Shown here: positions 1 to 12,400 of the stretch, one piece after another | Layout of the letters: each line of letters begins with the position of its first letter | Numbering within the stretch: the first letter of the stretch is position 1 | Source: Apostichopus japonicus | Taxonomy: Eukaryota; Echinodermata; Holothuroidea; Aspidochirotida; Stichopodidae | Reading direction: 5' to 3' | Length of the DNA: 64,000 bases | Assembly (NCBI RefSeq): GCF_037975245.1 | Contig: NC_092581.1 | Span: 19,244,303 to 19,308,302 of the forward strand | Made by a program: the position numbers and the translations under genes | The notes under the pieces: generated by a model | Databases searched by the model: none | Told to the model about the DNA's origin: nothing | Seen by the model: only the letters and a program-made list of their open reading frames with translations

Positions 1-734
1 CACTAAGCAATGAGTATTCAAGTTATGCCTTGGTATGTTGATTAAGTCTACAGAATATTCATGAGGTGGGCTTGTCAGCCAACAGGTTTGGTACACTTAG
101 GAAAATATTGATGCAGGTTATACTCTGCCAGGCAAGGTTTAAAGGCATTGAAGATTCGCCCCAAACCGCGTGCGGCCATCTGAAAAAGTTAACTTTCCGT
201 TGCTTGCAAGTGACGTTTTGTTAGTGTCGCTACAAAATGCAGACAGTAATGAAACGCGATACCTTGTTATCTTTTATCTGGACCTGAAATGTCCATTGCT
301 GTATTGTTTTGTACACTGTGCTGTGGGTATTGACCGCAGCTGTATGTACTGACTGTACACTAGTGTCTAATTACCGACAGTAGCAAGCTGTGTGTGTGTA
401 TTTTCTGGGATCGATGGTAGTGTCTAACACTTCTGTTACACCTCATACGAAAATAGGTCAGATTACCGGCATTAGACATTTCTTTTTGCGCGAGTCTTCA
501 CACCCTTTAAGCAGCCAGAGTAGAAGGAGCAATGGTTTAGTGAGTCCATAATTGTACTTATATCCTAGTAAAGTGGAATGTACTGTACTCCAACTCGTAC
601 TTGTGGCATTTTCAATAGTATTACAGAAACCCAGGCCAAAGTTTGTACTCGTACTGGGACTTGTATTGATATCCTTGATTAGAGTCTTGTACTTGTACAC
701 TTACCAAGGGAAATTCTGCTTGAACTCATATACA
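1..734. other. Intergenic sequence left of the first LINE
   Basis: No gene is recognised here. Short open frames exist but none resembles a known protein or has splice context. Between about 580 and 735 there are several degenerate copies of the motif actcgtact and cttgtacttgtac, which resemble the 20-bp minisatellite found on the far side of the adjoining LINE. This suggests the minisatellite once continued leftwards. Confidence 0.5.
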
Positions 735-3664
735 TTTCATTTCATTTCATTTCATTTATTTGTTTTTTTCTCAATATACGGTACATAGTATGTCATACAA
801 ACGTTTACAGATATGAAATTGAGTATAAAGAGAAAGGAAGTGATCTAAAAACCTGAAAGGCTTATCGAGTAGAGCCACTCCCTAAAGAAGGAAAATAATT
901 AAGTTATCAGTGTTAACGATATAAACAAACAAAGATTTCTAAAAAGTATTATGGATCAATAATCACTTATGTAAACCTCGCTTAATTGACTTTTAAAGGA
1001 ACGTGGTGACTGAGAATCATTTTGTATATGATAATGATGATTAAGTAGATAATTCCAGCAAGTGTTTGCCCGATAACGTATACTCTGTTTACCCAGGTTA
1101 CTATGGGGAAAAAGTCTATGTATGTGACCAGCCTGTCTTGTATTATAATCATGGATTTCCCTATTAACAGTGAATAAATTTTTACACGTGGGCGGATTAT
1201 ACCCATTAATAGAGCGATAAGCGAATGTAGCAAGATGAACTTTCACAAGGTCCGGTAATTTCAGTAGCTTAAGTGAGGCAAATAATTGACTAGTATGATC
1301 GTTATAGTCGGCAGAAGATATATGTCGAATAGCCCTTTTTTGAAGTACAAAAAGTTTCTTAATGTTATAAGCAGCCGTGCCAGACCAAACTGTAATGCAA
1401 TAAGTAAGGTGAGGATAAATTAAAGTAAAATATAAAGAACGAAGAATATGTTTTGGTAAGTAGTGCTTCAATTTGGAAAGAATCCCAACGCCACGAGAAA
1501 TATTTGTTGATATTGTATTTATGTGATGACGCCATGTCAGACCAGAATCAATACAGTAGTTACCCCTAGAAAAGTGGTAGAACACACTTTTTTTAGACTA
1601 CTACCATGCATCTGTATGTCAGACAGAATATTTCTATTCCTACCTTCATTGAAAACAACATATTTTGTCTTACCTACATTTAAAGAAAGTTTGTTAGCTG
1701 AAAACCAGCATGAAATTCATCAAGCACATGACAAACTCTAGTCTTCATTTCCACAGGATCCAAGCCAGAGAAAAAAATGTTAGTATCATCAGCGAATGAT
1801 ATGATAGTACAATTATCTGACACATGACAAATATCATTTACATATATTATAAAAAGCAAGGGCCCCAATATAGATCCTTGTGGAACCCCACAAACAACAT
1901 TCATGCAATCAGAATCCGTATGAAGACAATTTGCAAATTGTTTTCTGTTTGATAAATAGCTTCTAATCCAGTCTAGTCCTATGCCTCTTATGCCATAATG
2001 TGACAATTTCATAAACAAAATACGGTGATCAATTGTATCAAACGCTTTGGACAAGTCCAAGAATACACCGACGGAAATCCTTTTATTATCTATGGCATCA
2101 TACAATACCTCCAGGGCCTCAGTCAAAGCAAGTTCGGTTGATTGTCCTGGCCGATACCCATATTGACTTTTGAACATAATATCATGTTTACTGATAAAAT
2201 TATAAATACGATTATGAACTATTCTTTCAAAGATTTTAGAGAAGCCTGTTAGTACAGAAACTGGGCGATAATTACCTATAACATCATGATCCCCTTCTTT
2301 GTAAACAGGGATAACTTTCGCAATTTTTATATGATCTGGGACAGTACCAGTTGCTAAGGATAAATTTATAATGTGAGTAAGAGGGTGAACAACGTAATGT
2401 AACACCTTTCTTAGTATTGAAGGCTTTATGCCATCGAAGCCGGCAGATTTATCTGGTTTCAAACAAGCAAGTGCAACTTTAAATACTTCACTCTCATTTG
2501 CAGGAGACATATAAAGGGTTGAAGGATTTGAATTTCTTAGGTAATGATTTGGATTAGTGTCACTATGAATATCTGACGCTAAGTTGGGCCCAACATTTAT
2601 AAAGAAATCATTGAATGCGTTTGTAATCTGCTTAGGATCATTGGTTTTACCGTTGCTGACTTTCATCGTGTCGGGAATAGACGACTTACTTTTTCTATCA
2701 TGTAATACATCATTGATTATTGCCCAAGTACGTTTAGAATTGCCACTGCAACTATTGAACTTATAAGAATAATACCGAGTTTTCGAAATACGAATAATGT
2801 GGGTCAATTTATTACGGTAAGTACGAAACTTGTCGGAATTGTCCATATTGGGGTTTTTCAACATCTTGCGATAGAGTTTATTTTTACGTTTGATTGATTG
2901 TAAAATACCAGTCGTTATCCAAGGATGACGCTTTTTACGACGCTTTGAGTTACTGATATAAATATATGGAAAGCATTCATCATAAATATTTTGAAAAACT
3001 GTAATGAAATTGTAATAAGCTACGTTCACGCCCTCAATAGAACATATGAAATTCCAGTCGGTATTATGTATTAAATTATTAAAATACGTAGTATTCTTGT
3101 CGGAATAGTTCCTTGCGTAGTAGCCAGAATCAGATTTACTCTGTTCTACTGAAGTTTGAATGAAAACGGGGAAGTGGTCACTTATATTCGTTAGTAGTAT
3201 GCCAGGCGTGATATCAGTAATATTGTTGGTGAATATATTGTCAATAAGTGAGGCCACGGTTCCACTTACTCGAGTAGGCTTGGAAATTGTAGGGAAAAAA
3301 TTGTTTGAAAACACAGTGTTTATGAAGTCAATATTAAAATCCCCCATGATATAACCATGTTTGTTCTCACTAGATATTAAATTGAGTATAATATTTATAT
3401 ATTCATTGAATGTAGATGTTAAACCCTGTGGAGGTCTATAGACTACTCCAACGATTATATTATTCTTATTCATTGCTATTTCTATGAAAATGCTTTCTAT
3501 CGCCTCATTGAAAAAAGATATGTCAGTCCTTTTTACAAACGTATAATTATTCGATATAAAAAGACCAACACCACCACCTCTCTTGCTATCCCTGTGACTT
3601 TCTATAAAAGTATATTGATCTATTTGTAACAAAGGTGATATTTGGTCACTTAACCACGTCTCAC
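735..3664 (-). mobile_element. 5'-truncated non-LTR retrotransposon (Jockey/CR1-like LINE)
   Basis: The element reads on the minus strand. Its 5' end lies near 3664, inside the endonuclease region at the ETWLSDQ motif. It then runs through a reverse transcriptase and a C-terminal domain to a stop at 956, and continues through about 220 bp of 3' UTR to a short pentamer tail (plus strand: four TTTCA units at 736-760; element strand: AAATG repeats). A truncated 5' end and a short-repeat tail are expected of target-primed reverse transcription. The left flank (ttgaactcatatac) closely matches a unit of the minisatellite on the right flank (ttgaactcatactc), so the element seems to have landed in that array. 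The clade call rests on motifs only. Confidence 0.88.
956..3662 (-). pseudogene. LINE ORF: partial APE endonuclease plus reverse transcriptase, two frameshifts
   Basis: The frame is open from about 3662 to 1680 and again from 1585 to 956. Endonuclease motifs visible in order are ETWLSDQ, RGGGVGLF, GVVYRPPQ, IMGDFNIDF and SDHFPVF. RT motifs follow: NYRPVSVL, FLDLSKAFDTIDH, GVPQGSILGPLLFIIYVNDI and SFADDTNIF. The catalytic ADD is therefore present. Two frame changes break the protein, one near 1708 just after the RT core and one near 1565; between them the third frame still reads as typical LINE sequence (NKLSLNVGKT, KKVCSTTFLGV). The 5' part of the endonuclease and any ORF1 are missing. So few disruptions over some 900 codons suggest a fairly recent insertion. 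Confidence 0.88.
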
Positions 3665-4172
3665 TGAACTCGTACTCATGTTGTTGAACTCGTACTCATG
3701 TTGTTGTACTCATACTTGTGCTGTTGAACTCATACTCATGCTGTTGTACTCGTACTCATGCTGTTGTACTCATACTCATGCTATTGTAGTCATACTCATG
3801 TTGTTGTACTTGTACTCATGCTGTTGTATTCATACTTGTGCTGTTGAACTTATACTCATGCTATTGTAGTCATACTCATGCTGTTGTGCTCATACTCATG
3901 CTGTTGTACTCATACTCATGCAATTGTAGTCATACCCATGCTGTTATACTCTTATGCACGCTGTTGAACTCATACTCATGTTGTTGTACTCATACTCATG
4001 TAGTTGTACTCATACTTGGCTCTTGAACTCATACTCATGCTGTTGTTCTCATATTCATGATGTCATATTCATACTCATGCTGTTGTAGTCATACTCATGT
4101 TGTTGTACTCGTACTCATGCTGTTGTACTCATACTCATGCTGTTGTACTCATGCTGTTGTACTCATACTCCA
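3665..4172. repeat. 20-bp minisatellite array
   Basis: About 25 imperfect head-to-tail copies of a 20-bp unit, consensus ACTCATGCTGTTGTACTCAT. Common variants change GTTGTACT to ATTGTAGT or GTTGAACT. Because 20 is not a multiple of three, reading frames through the array rotate and repeat every 60 bp, which explains the cysteine- and leucine-rich chance ORFs here. I see no sign of coding function. Confidence 0.95.
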
Positions 4173-5650
4173 AGTGTGAGTACTAGTACTACAGTACAGT
4201 GTTAATTTGATGAAATCTACAATCAGTTGAATATTTTGTAAATATTTTAATGCATGACCCTCGAAGTTCTTGCAATACTTACGTTTCTTGTTTCGCCAGA
4301 GTGGAAGATGTCGATAAGAGTTTGGAAAGAGGTGAAATAGTTCCACTAAAATAATTTTTGCTTGATCTTAATGTGTGTTGTGAGTTACATATCCATCTTT
4401 TAGCACCAACTGATGTACTGAAGTTCTCGTTTCCACGGTAACCTCTTGAAAACCTGCAACGCTGAACAAATCCTGTTATAAGCTGGGCATGTTTATGAAG
4501 TCTACAGACATTTGGCATGAAGGATTGCATAGTGCTGGCAAGTCGATGAAGTCGCAGAATTTCTATCCCTGTGTTTGATTATTCCTGAGATACTGTATGT
4601 CTTGTGGTGGATTCTAATAACTGTTGTAGGAAAAAGGAAAATACAAAATATTTTAATTATGTCATGGAAGTTGGAACATATTTTAAGCCCACAGACTGGC
4701 TGCAAAATTTCACTGTGGATCACAAATATAATTTACAGCCCATTCCTGCACTAGCAGTAACCCCACCATGGAAGTAGGGTAGTTACTTCCACAAGCCAAC
4801 ACATTACATGATATTTGGTTACATGATCATCTACACAGACAGATGATCACACATACATACATGCAAAAATACATACAAACATACATGTTTATTGACTAGT
4901 ACAAAATCTTCTAGATGTGTTCAAATCTACTGAAATTTTTCAAGGCATTTAATTTATTTTGTTAAAATGTTATAATACACTGAACGACATTTGCTGTTGC
5001 TAACACTGGCAAAGTAATAGTCCCTGTTAACAGGAAATTACACAAAGACTCATGATACACACTGTAAACTCTATATACAGGACTTTGATGGGAAAAAGAG
5101 GTAAATGTTACCTGGTTAATAATCTACTTTTGAAAACTTTCACTTTCACAAATTTGCTAGAGCGTCAATGATAATTTGAACAGTCTATTTCAATCTATAG
5201 CTATTAAATAAGATGACAAAGAAATTAAAACAAAAGGTTGTTGCTTATGATGAAATTATAATTGCACACTCTACTAAAGGAAAGTACTAAGGAAATGAAA
5301 GAACAAGGACAAGTAGTCTGAGACATTGTACTCTAGTCACACATAACAGAAGAGAATAACAGACAATCATATTATTTTTCTTTTCTAAAATAGGTCAAAG
5401 ATTGCCTTTTGTCTGACATTTTTGTCAGAATGGACTATAAACAATACTGTACACTTGTTTAACATGCCATTTATGGTGAAAATTGCGCTAGCTAAGCAGA
5501 TTGTTAAGATCTGAGAATGAAGTCTTCAGGGAATAATTTATCCGGTATCGCATGCATCGCAAAATGGGAAATTTGCTTTCAATTTGTGAAGATGCAGTTT
5601 TTCAATGCAGAAACAAAGTTCAGAGCCCTCAAAAATGCTATGCAAAACTG
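4173..5650. other. Non-coding interval between minisatellite and LINE fragment
   Basis: AT-rich sequence without a recognisable gene. There is a run of imperfect catacata units around 4853-4885. The short minus-strand frames at 4149-4723 have no recognisable domains. Confidence 0.5.
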
Positions 5651-5656
5651 GAACAC

Positions 5657-6240
5657 TTAATGTAATGTAATTTTATGTTGTGTAATGTTAATAAATCACT
5701 TAATTATGCGCCATAAATCCAGTGCTGAAGGCTTGTTCAAAGGCGCAGTGGAGGGTTTAAAGATTAAAATATCTATAAAACAGTAATGTCTTCAGCTGGG
5801 ATTTGAAAAAACATATAAATGAGGTGGCTTTCCTGATGTTAAGTGGGATTTTGTTCCACAATGTAGGGGCAGTGATTACGAAAGCCTTGGAACAGCATGA
5901 AGAAAGTCTGGCCATTGGAACTTTAAGAAGTGCCTAATTAGAGGACCTCAAGTCACGGGATGGTTGATATGGGCTCAATAAGTTCTTTGGGTAATCCGGG
6001 GCCATTCCATACAAACACTTGTAGGAGAGAAACAGCAGCTTAAATTCAATGCGGGGAGATATTGGCAACCTATGTTCGTCTTCAAGCACTGGTGTTATAT
6101 GACTTAGCTTAGGAGTTTTTGTCACTATTCGTGCAGCGGTGTTACGAATTCGTTGCAGTCTATTCATTTGTGCATTTGTAATTCCATAAAGCAAAGAATT
6201 ACCATAGTCAACTTAACACTTTCGAGAAGTGCTTTGTAGT
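5657..6240 (-). mobile_element. LINE 3' fragment (CR1/L2-like C-terminal domain)
   Basis: The minus strand from about 6240 downwards encodes the region after the RT core of a CR1/L2-like LINE. It includes DYGNSLLYGI, RLQRIRNTAARIVTKTPK, HITPVL, FKLLFLSYKCLYGMAP and, after a frameshift near 5935, APTLWNKIPLNIR and FKSQLKTLLFYRYFNL, ending at a stop near 5757. A short 3' UTR with tacat-like repeats follows to about 5657. No RT catalytic motif is included, so this is a dead, 5'-truncated copy. Both ends are approximate. Confidence 0.82.
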
Positions 6241-8395
6241 AAAAATCAACTTATCAATGGATTCTGAAAGAGAAAATTTCTCTACATATCATGGAATTCT
6301 ATCAATGAATGATTGAACATAGGTGGAGCAAACACAATTTGCCAAAATAATAATGAGTCCATCCCGAATGCTGAAATAGTTAACAGTACTCACAGCAGTG
6401 AAAACTAACAAACACCAACAAGAAAAACCAGAATTTTCTTTCATTTCCTTTGATGATGTGGTGGGTTTGTTTCATTTAATTTTCGCTAGCCGTAACAATT
6501 GTCATAGTAAATGAGACTTATTCACAGTAATTTCCCATAATTTAGATGGCTGTGTTTTGTCATGCTAAAATTTTGGGCAAAGCTGGGTGATCGGTACTGT
6601 CCCCCCCCCCCCCCCCCCATTTTAGAGCAGGAAGTTCCCAGAGATGACTTGTCACACATTTGGCATACCATTTGCACATTGTACTATTGTCTTTCTACCT
6701 GCTCAACTGTGGATGTATAGGATACTGAAGTGTATACTTTATGAAAAACACATGTTATAAAACAAAGCTTCAATCTGAAACAAAATAGTCTGTAGTTGTG
6801 CTGATATTCGTTTAAATTTAACATTTTGGGTTATAACTAATTGTTATGGACATCCTCAGCTTACATGATTTATTCATAATTTAATTCAGAGGCCTGGGCC
6901 AAACAATTGGTTAATGCTGGAGTTAGACCACAACCTTGCTGGATCAATTCCACGAATCAAACATAAGCTTTGACAGAAACAACATTTGTGTGACTCAGTG
7001 CCATGGCTGGAGATTCAATGTTTGTCACTCAAAACTATTCATCTTGCTATTTGTAAAAGAAATTTATATTTTAACCAATTTCATGATGAGACATACAAAT
7101 TCATATCCATCAAATATTTCTTTTCAATACTTTAAATTTCTAGCAACATCTATTTGGCTTTTCCTTGTCAAAATGCATTTAATTCCATGTCACCGAGTGA
7201 CAGAATTGAGCATAATTTTCAGTGCAGTTGGCCAAGACCACACATACTGTAGGAGGAACATGGCCATATAAATTCACAAGCTATTAGCTGTGGTAGATTG
7301 CTTCTGAAAATGTGGGTTCAAAAATGATTTTTTTATCACAGAATTAATGTAATTTTATTTACTCTTTTTGAGAGAATTGATCATCAGAAGTTGAATTGAA
7401 GTGTAGGAATAATAATAATAATAAATCAAAAGAACTTGAGAAGCAGTTCCTTTCTTTACATGTGTTATAGAAAACTGTGTGAATTATTTTAAGCATACGA
7501 TTGACTATCAGCAACTTTCACATTTTATATCCTCTAAAATTAGAACTTCAATTTATACCCTATTTTTGTTTTCATCTTGTTGGATTTTGATCAAAATTTC
7601 ACGAACTGTTGTTAAACTTAAATTTTTTCTCCCCAGCATGTAAACTGTAGACTCAGTCTAGTCCTCTAGCCTATACACTATAGCCTAGGTTATTTCTTCC
7701 CAGATGCAGGTGAAAAAGCGAACAATATTAATCTAAACGACAACACTCTGGAACTGAACCTTGCATTACAATATGCCTAGGCCTACCCTGCAATTAAGTT
7801 AGGGCCTTAGCCCTTACGCCTGGATTTAAGTACATATTTGTCCTTGTTAGTTAAATGTTAGGGTACTCAAGTTTAACTTAGTACGGTACTTTGGGTAGTT
7901 ACAGCTAGGGCTAGACCTTGGTCCAATGGTCTACTCTAACGAAAGTTGGGCCAATGACTACACTCCATACCATTACCACACTCATCATCATATGTTCAAA
8001 GTTCAAACATGTATAATACTTGACGTTGCTACTGCCAGTCCTGCCCAAAGAACTGACTCCCTTTAAAAGAGAAAGTGGTACCGTTTGTTTTTACCCTTCC
8101 AATTGTCTTGAATAGTAAAAGGCAAGTTGTTATTGGCCACTACCACTAAACTGTACCATGTAAATTGTAACTGCTGTAGTCTTAGTCATAATCGGGCCTA
8201 ACCAGTTTAGTCTGTGTGCATACGTACTGCATTTATATCACATCAACATGTACGTATTCATATGTATTCACAAAAACTGTGGAAGTGTGTAAATAACGTT
8301 TGACAACTTATTATGTAATCAAAATGAGGGCGCAAGACCGTTATTCTTTTGTAGATGAGTGACTCCTTTGCACATTCTTTTCAGTGTTCATTGTC
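6241..8395. other. Intergenic interval upstream of RSPH3
   Basis: No gene recognised. It contains a run of about 17 C at 6601 and a short AAT repeat near 7411. The minus strand could hold the edge of a neighbouring gene, but no exon is recognisable. Confidence 0.45.
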
Positions 8396-8409
8396 GTTTC
8401 CCCAGTAAC
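8396..8409 (+). promoter_or_regulatory. Candidate X-box (RFX site) upstream of RSPH3
   Basis: The 14-mer GTTTCCCCAGTAAC matches the RFX consensus GTNRCC-(N0-3)-RGNAAC at every fixed position except one (T in place of purine at position 4). RFX factors drive motile-cilium genes across animals, so a site here would fit RSPH3. It lies about 1.06 kb before the start codon. If RSPH3 has a non-coding first exon, the distance to the transcription start would be shorter; a good donor (CCA|gtaagt) lies at 8829. The second-best match is GTTACCATAGGTAT at 9065-9078. This is motif evidence only. Confidence 0.3.
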
Positions 8410-9399
8410 TGAGCTCCAAGGCCTATAAACTCGAAGTAAACTTCTACATCGGTATTTATGATGTAAAATCGAAAAAAGAACGTTTATATTTTCAGAATTA
8501 AGACATATAAAGTAGGAAAAAAAGAAACTTCACAGCAGATGAAGGGCAAAGCCTGAAATAGGTCGAAGGAACGACTGATTTCCTACTTCTGTGAGAAGAG
8601 CACTACAATTATGTCGCTATGGTGATATTATTTATGTACATCTATTTTCCTGCATACATTACCATTGATACACCATTACATGCTGCAAGTCTAGTAATGC
8701 GCACACGGAATACAATACAACGAACACAGACATCACATATATTTTGGGTATCACCGGTGGCTACTGGAGAACATATTCGCAACTCGACAAGTTTGTGGAC
8801 AAGAAATAGAGAGAGAATAATTTAACCAGTAAGTTGTTCTGTATATTTATCGGTGAATCAGATGTTACAAAGATTTTTGTTCGGGTTGTTTTTGAAGGTG
8901 CTCAAATTTTCTTCAGTTTATAGGGCCCGTCCTAACCGTTAGGCCCAAGTTATGCCTAACAAGTATTATGGCTGGTGGCAATGTACAGTAAGGTGTATCA
9001 TGCTATGCTTACTGTAGTCTGTAGCCTTAACTTTCACGTTAGGCCTATCATAGATTGACCACAGGTTACCATAGGTATTGGTAATATTCTTAAAGTCAGT
9101 TTATTTAGCATGGGCAATTGTTGCTATCATGTATTGGGGGAAAAAGCAAAAGGCTGGGTCTAGGCTACTGTACAATTATCCATAGGCCTACATACATAAA
9201 TTGCTTTATGCACTATGCGGCAGAGGGAACATGCATTTAATACATCGCATAAGGATGTTTTTTACCATTCATTTTACCATTCATGCAAATCAAATTCTTC
9301 ACCAGGGAGTACTTATCTTTTCAGTCTCGAATGTTGTAACAGTATTCACGAAACCAGATCGTGGAGTTTGTGGAGCATATTTTGTTTTGATGCAAAGCA

Positions 9400-9453
9400 T
9401 TTATTTTCTGTACCCATAGATCTAATCCATCTCTGATTTACAACGAAATCAAA
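9400..9453 (+). other. RSPH3 5' UTR segment with splice acceptor
   Basis: A pyrimidine-rich tract ending in tgtacccatag forms a good 3' splice site at 9418-9419, followed by 34 nt before the start codon. This suggests that the first coding exon also carries the end of the 5' UTR and that a non-coding exon lies upstream, possibly ending at the donor at 8829. The upstream exon is inferred. Confidence 0.4.
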
Positions 9454-12400
9454 ATGACTACAGTGCTACCTCAGAAGAGTGGTACGTATACCTTTGCCAG
9501 TCAACCACGTACTGTGCCACAGAGAAAGAAATACAGAGATCCACTAGCACAACAGTAAGTACAGTATTTCCATTTTGTCTTGACAAACATCTAAGCAGGA
9601 TTTTACCTTTCGTGACATTAATTGATGAAATGTACTGATAACAACTGTAAACATTTTTATTGAATTTTTCTCAGAATGTAACTTTCAGTGCCATACTAAC
9701 AATTTGTAGAACTGTTTTCTGGTTTATTTTTAAAACTGAATAAGGAAACATCAAATCTTCTTTTGTTTGCAGGAACCAAGCACCAGCTCCTTATGGCAAT
9801 ATTATGTATGACAGGAGAATTGTACGGGGAAACACATATGCACAACACACACTACCAGCCGTAAGTTACGCCTTTTATTGCTGCAACACAATTTCTGTTC
9901 ATAGCTCGCAACTTTCATTATATTAACATCTTTGCCATTTTTTTAAAACAATTTATGATTATTTTTGCCTTCAAATTTGCAAATTTTAAAACATCTGTTC
10001 GTCCTTTGTCACTTGCAGACAGCTCAACCAGATCCTATCGAAATCCAAAGACAACAAGAAATCAGGCGGAGGAAGATCGCAGCCAAAAGAGCAAAAGCTC
10101 AGCTTCGCCCTGCTTCTCCAGAGGCGGTAGAGGGCCGCAAACACATTGATGTCCAGACAGAATTATACCTGGAGGAGTTAAGCGACAGAGTTGAGGAAGC
10201 TGACGTCGACTGCCAGACAGATGCATTCCTGGACAGACCTCCCACACCTTTATTTATCCCGGCTAAGACTGGACTAGATGTAGCCACTCAAATATACGAC
10301 GGAGATGTAAGTTAACTTTCTTGCTCCCTTTTTTCCTGTAAATTTTCTGTAGTTTTTTGCATGTGTAAAAATATATGCAGTTGAATGTTGATGAAATCGA
10401 CTAGAACAGGATAGACATGACGTGCTGTCCTCCCCTCCCCCCCCCCCCGCCCCAGTGTGCAAGCAAATATTCGGGAACACAGAAAGTTACGGTATAGGAC
10501 CAAAAGTATTTTAATATGAAAATATTGCAGAAAACTGATCAAACAAAAGGCTACTTTTATTAACGTAATTGTTCTCATTTCTCTACTTCCTTGGATGATT
10601 TTCGATAATTTGATAATCATCCCAAACTTGTTCATATTGATTTGTATGAAATGATCTCCTTTCTTGACTTTTTTATAGCTGTTTGACTTCGAGATAGAGG
10701 TCAAGCCAATCCTGGAGGTGTTGGTGGGTAAGACCGTGGAGCAGGCCCTCTTGGAGGTCATGGAGGAAGAAGAATTAGCCAACCTAAGATCTCAACAGAG
10801 AGAATTTGAAGAACTTAGAAATGCTGAATTGGTGGAAACACAGAGACTGGAAGAACAAGAAAGGAGACACAGGGGCGAAAAGGTATGTTGTCATTATGAT
10901 TGGTAGTGTTGTAAATATTGTTTAAGTGGTAGAAACACAGAGATTGGAAGATCAAGCAAGGAGACACAGGGGAGAAAAGGTTTGTTGTCCTAATGATTGG
11001 TAGTGTTGTAAATATGTTTAAGTGGTAGAAACACAGAGACTGGAAGAACAAGAAAGGAGACATAGGGGAGAAAAGGTATGTTGTCCTAATGATTGGTAGT
11101 GTTGTAAATATGTTTAAGTGGTAGAAACACAGAGACTGGAAGAACAAGAAAGGAGACACAGGGGAGAAAAGGTATGTTGTCCTAATGATTGGTAGTGTTG
11201 TAAATATGTTTAAGTGGTAGAAACACAGAGACTGGAAGAACAAGAAAGGAGACACAGGGGAGAAAAGGTATGTTGTCCTAATGATTGGTAGTGTTGTAAA
11301 TATCTTGAATTGGCAGAATCAATTGCAAAATATAGGAGGATTAGTTGCAAATTCATTCATTAAGTTAAGGAAATAGATAATCTATTCTGTGAGTACTTCC
11401 ATGGTCTGGTTAGCATGTATTTTGTGGTGTTAGTTTGGGCATTGCTTTGTCTACGACAGTGATAATAGATTTTTGTTTTTTTAAAGTTATCGATCTAGTA
11501 GTCTGACGGGTATAAAAACCTATGTATCTCAATATTTTTCACTTCTAACATCCCTTCCACATCTCTATTGCATCTATAAGATTTCATTATCAGAATTATC
11601 AGAATGTTTTTTTAGAAGATTTAACCTCCCTTATTTGCATCTCTCGTCTCCAGGAAAGAAGGATGAAACAACAGAGGGAGACATTAAAGAAAGAAAGGGA
11701 GACAGCCGACAAGATCGCAGCCAGAGCATTTGCTCAGAGCTACTTGGCAGATTTAATACCTTCTGTGTTTGGAACACTCAACGACAACGGGTACTTCTTT
11801 GACCCTGTCGAGAGGGATGTGGAGTTGGGATTCCTGCCGTGGATAATGGAACAAGTAGAAAAGAAGATCGACACATCGATACTTAGTCGCACTGTCCTGG
11901 ATGGTAAGTTCAACAGGCCAGTGCTGCTTGCTGGCAAGCTTTGATCTTTCGCACATGTTTCACAATAGTCTGTTTGACTTATAGATGGTGAAAAAGAAAC
12001 AAAACAATGGCTATTGTGAAGTATGATAGTGATTATTTAGAAATTAGAGTTGCAAGAAGCAAGTGACTTGTAAACAAAGTCATGAGTGGATTGTTACATA
12101 AAATTTTAGTTCATGATTTTTGATTGCACCCTAGTGTCCTAAACTTAATCAATAGATTTAGGTTCTGCTCATTTTCATCCTAAATTTTCTCAACAAAAAA
12201 AATTCATGATCACATATCATCATGGCCTGCGATGTTAGTTAGTACATCATGTGCAATGGTTATCTAATTTTATTAAAAAAAATTTATCTCATAACAGCCA
12301 TTATTCGCGACGTAGTTATTCAGAGGTCGGCAGCATATTTCCAGTTACAAGAAAGTCAACAAGACACAGTAGCAGAGGCTGCTGCTCAACAGCTGGAAGA

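Noticed and set aside
3678-4026. Cysteine/leucine-rich open frames in the minisatellite
   Set aside because: Products of a 20-bp repeat read in rotating frames; no start context, domain or splice site.
10815-11255. 146-codon open frame on the minus strand in RSPH3
   Set aside because: It is the reverse reading of the 96-bp array; a period divisible by three keeps any open frame open. No independent coding sign.
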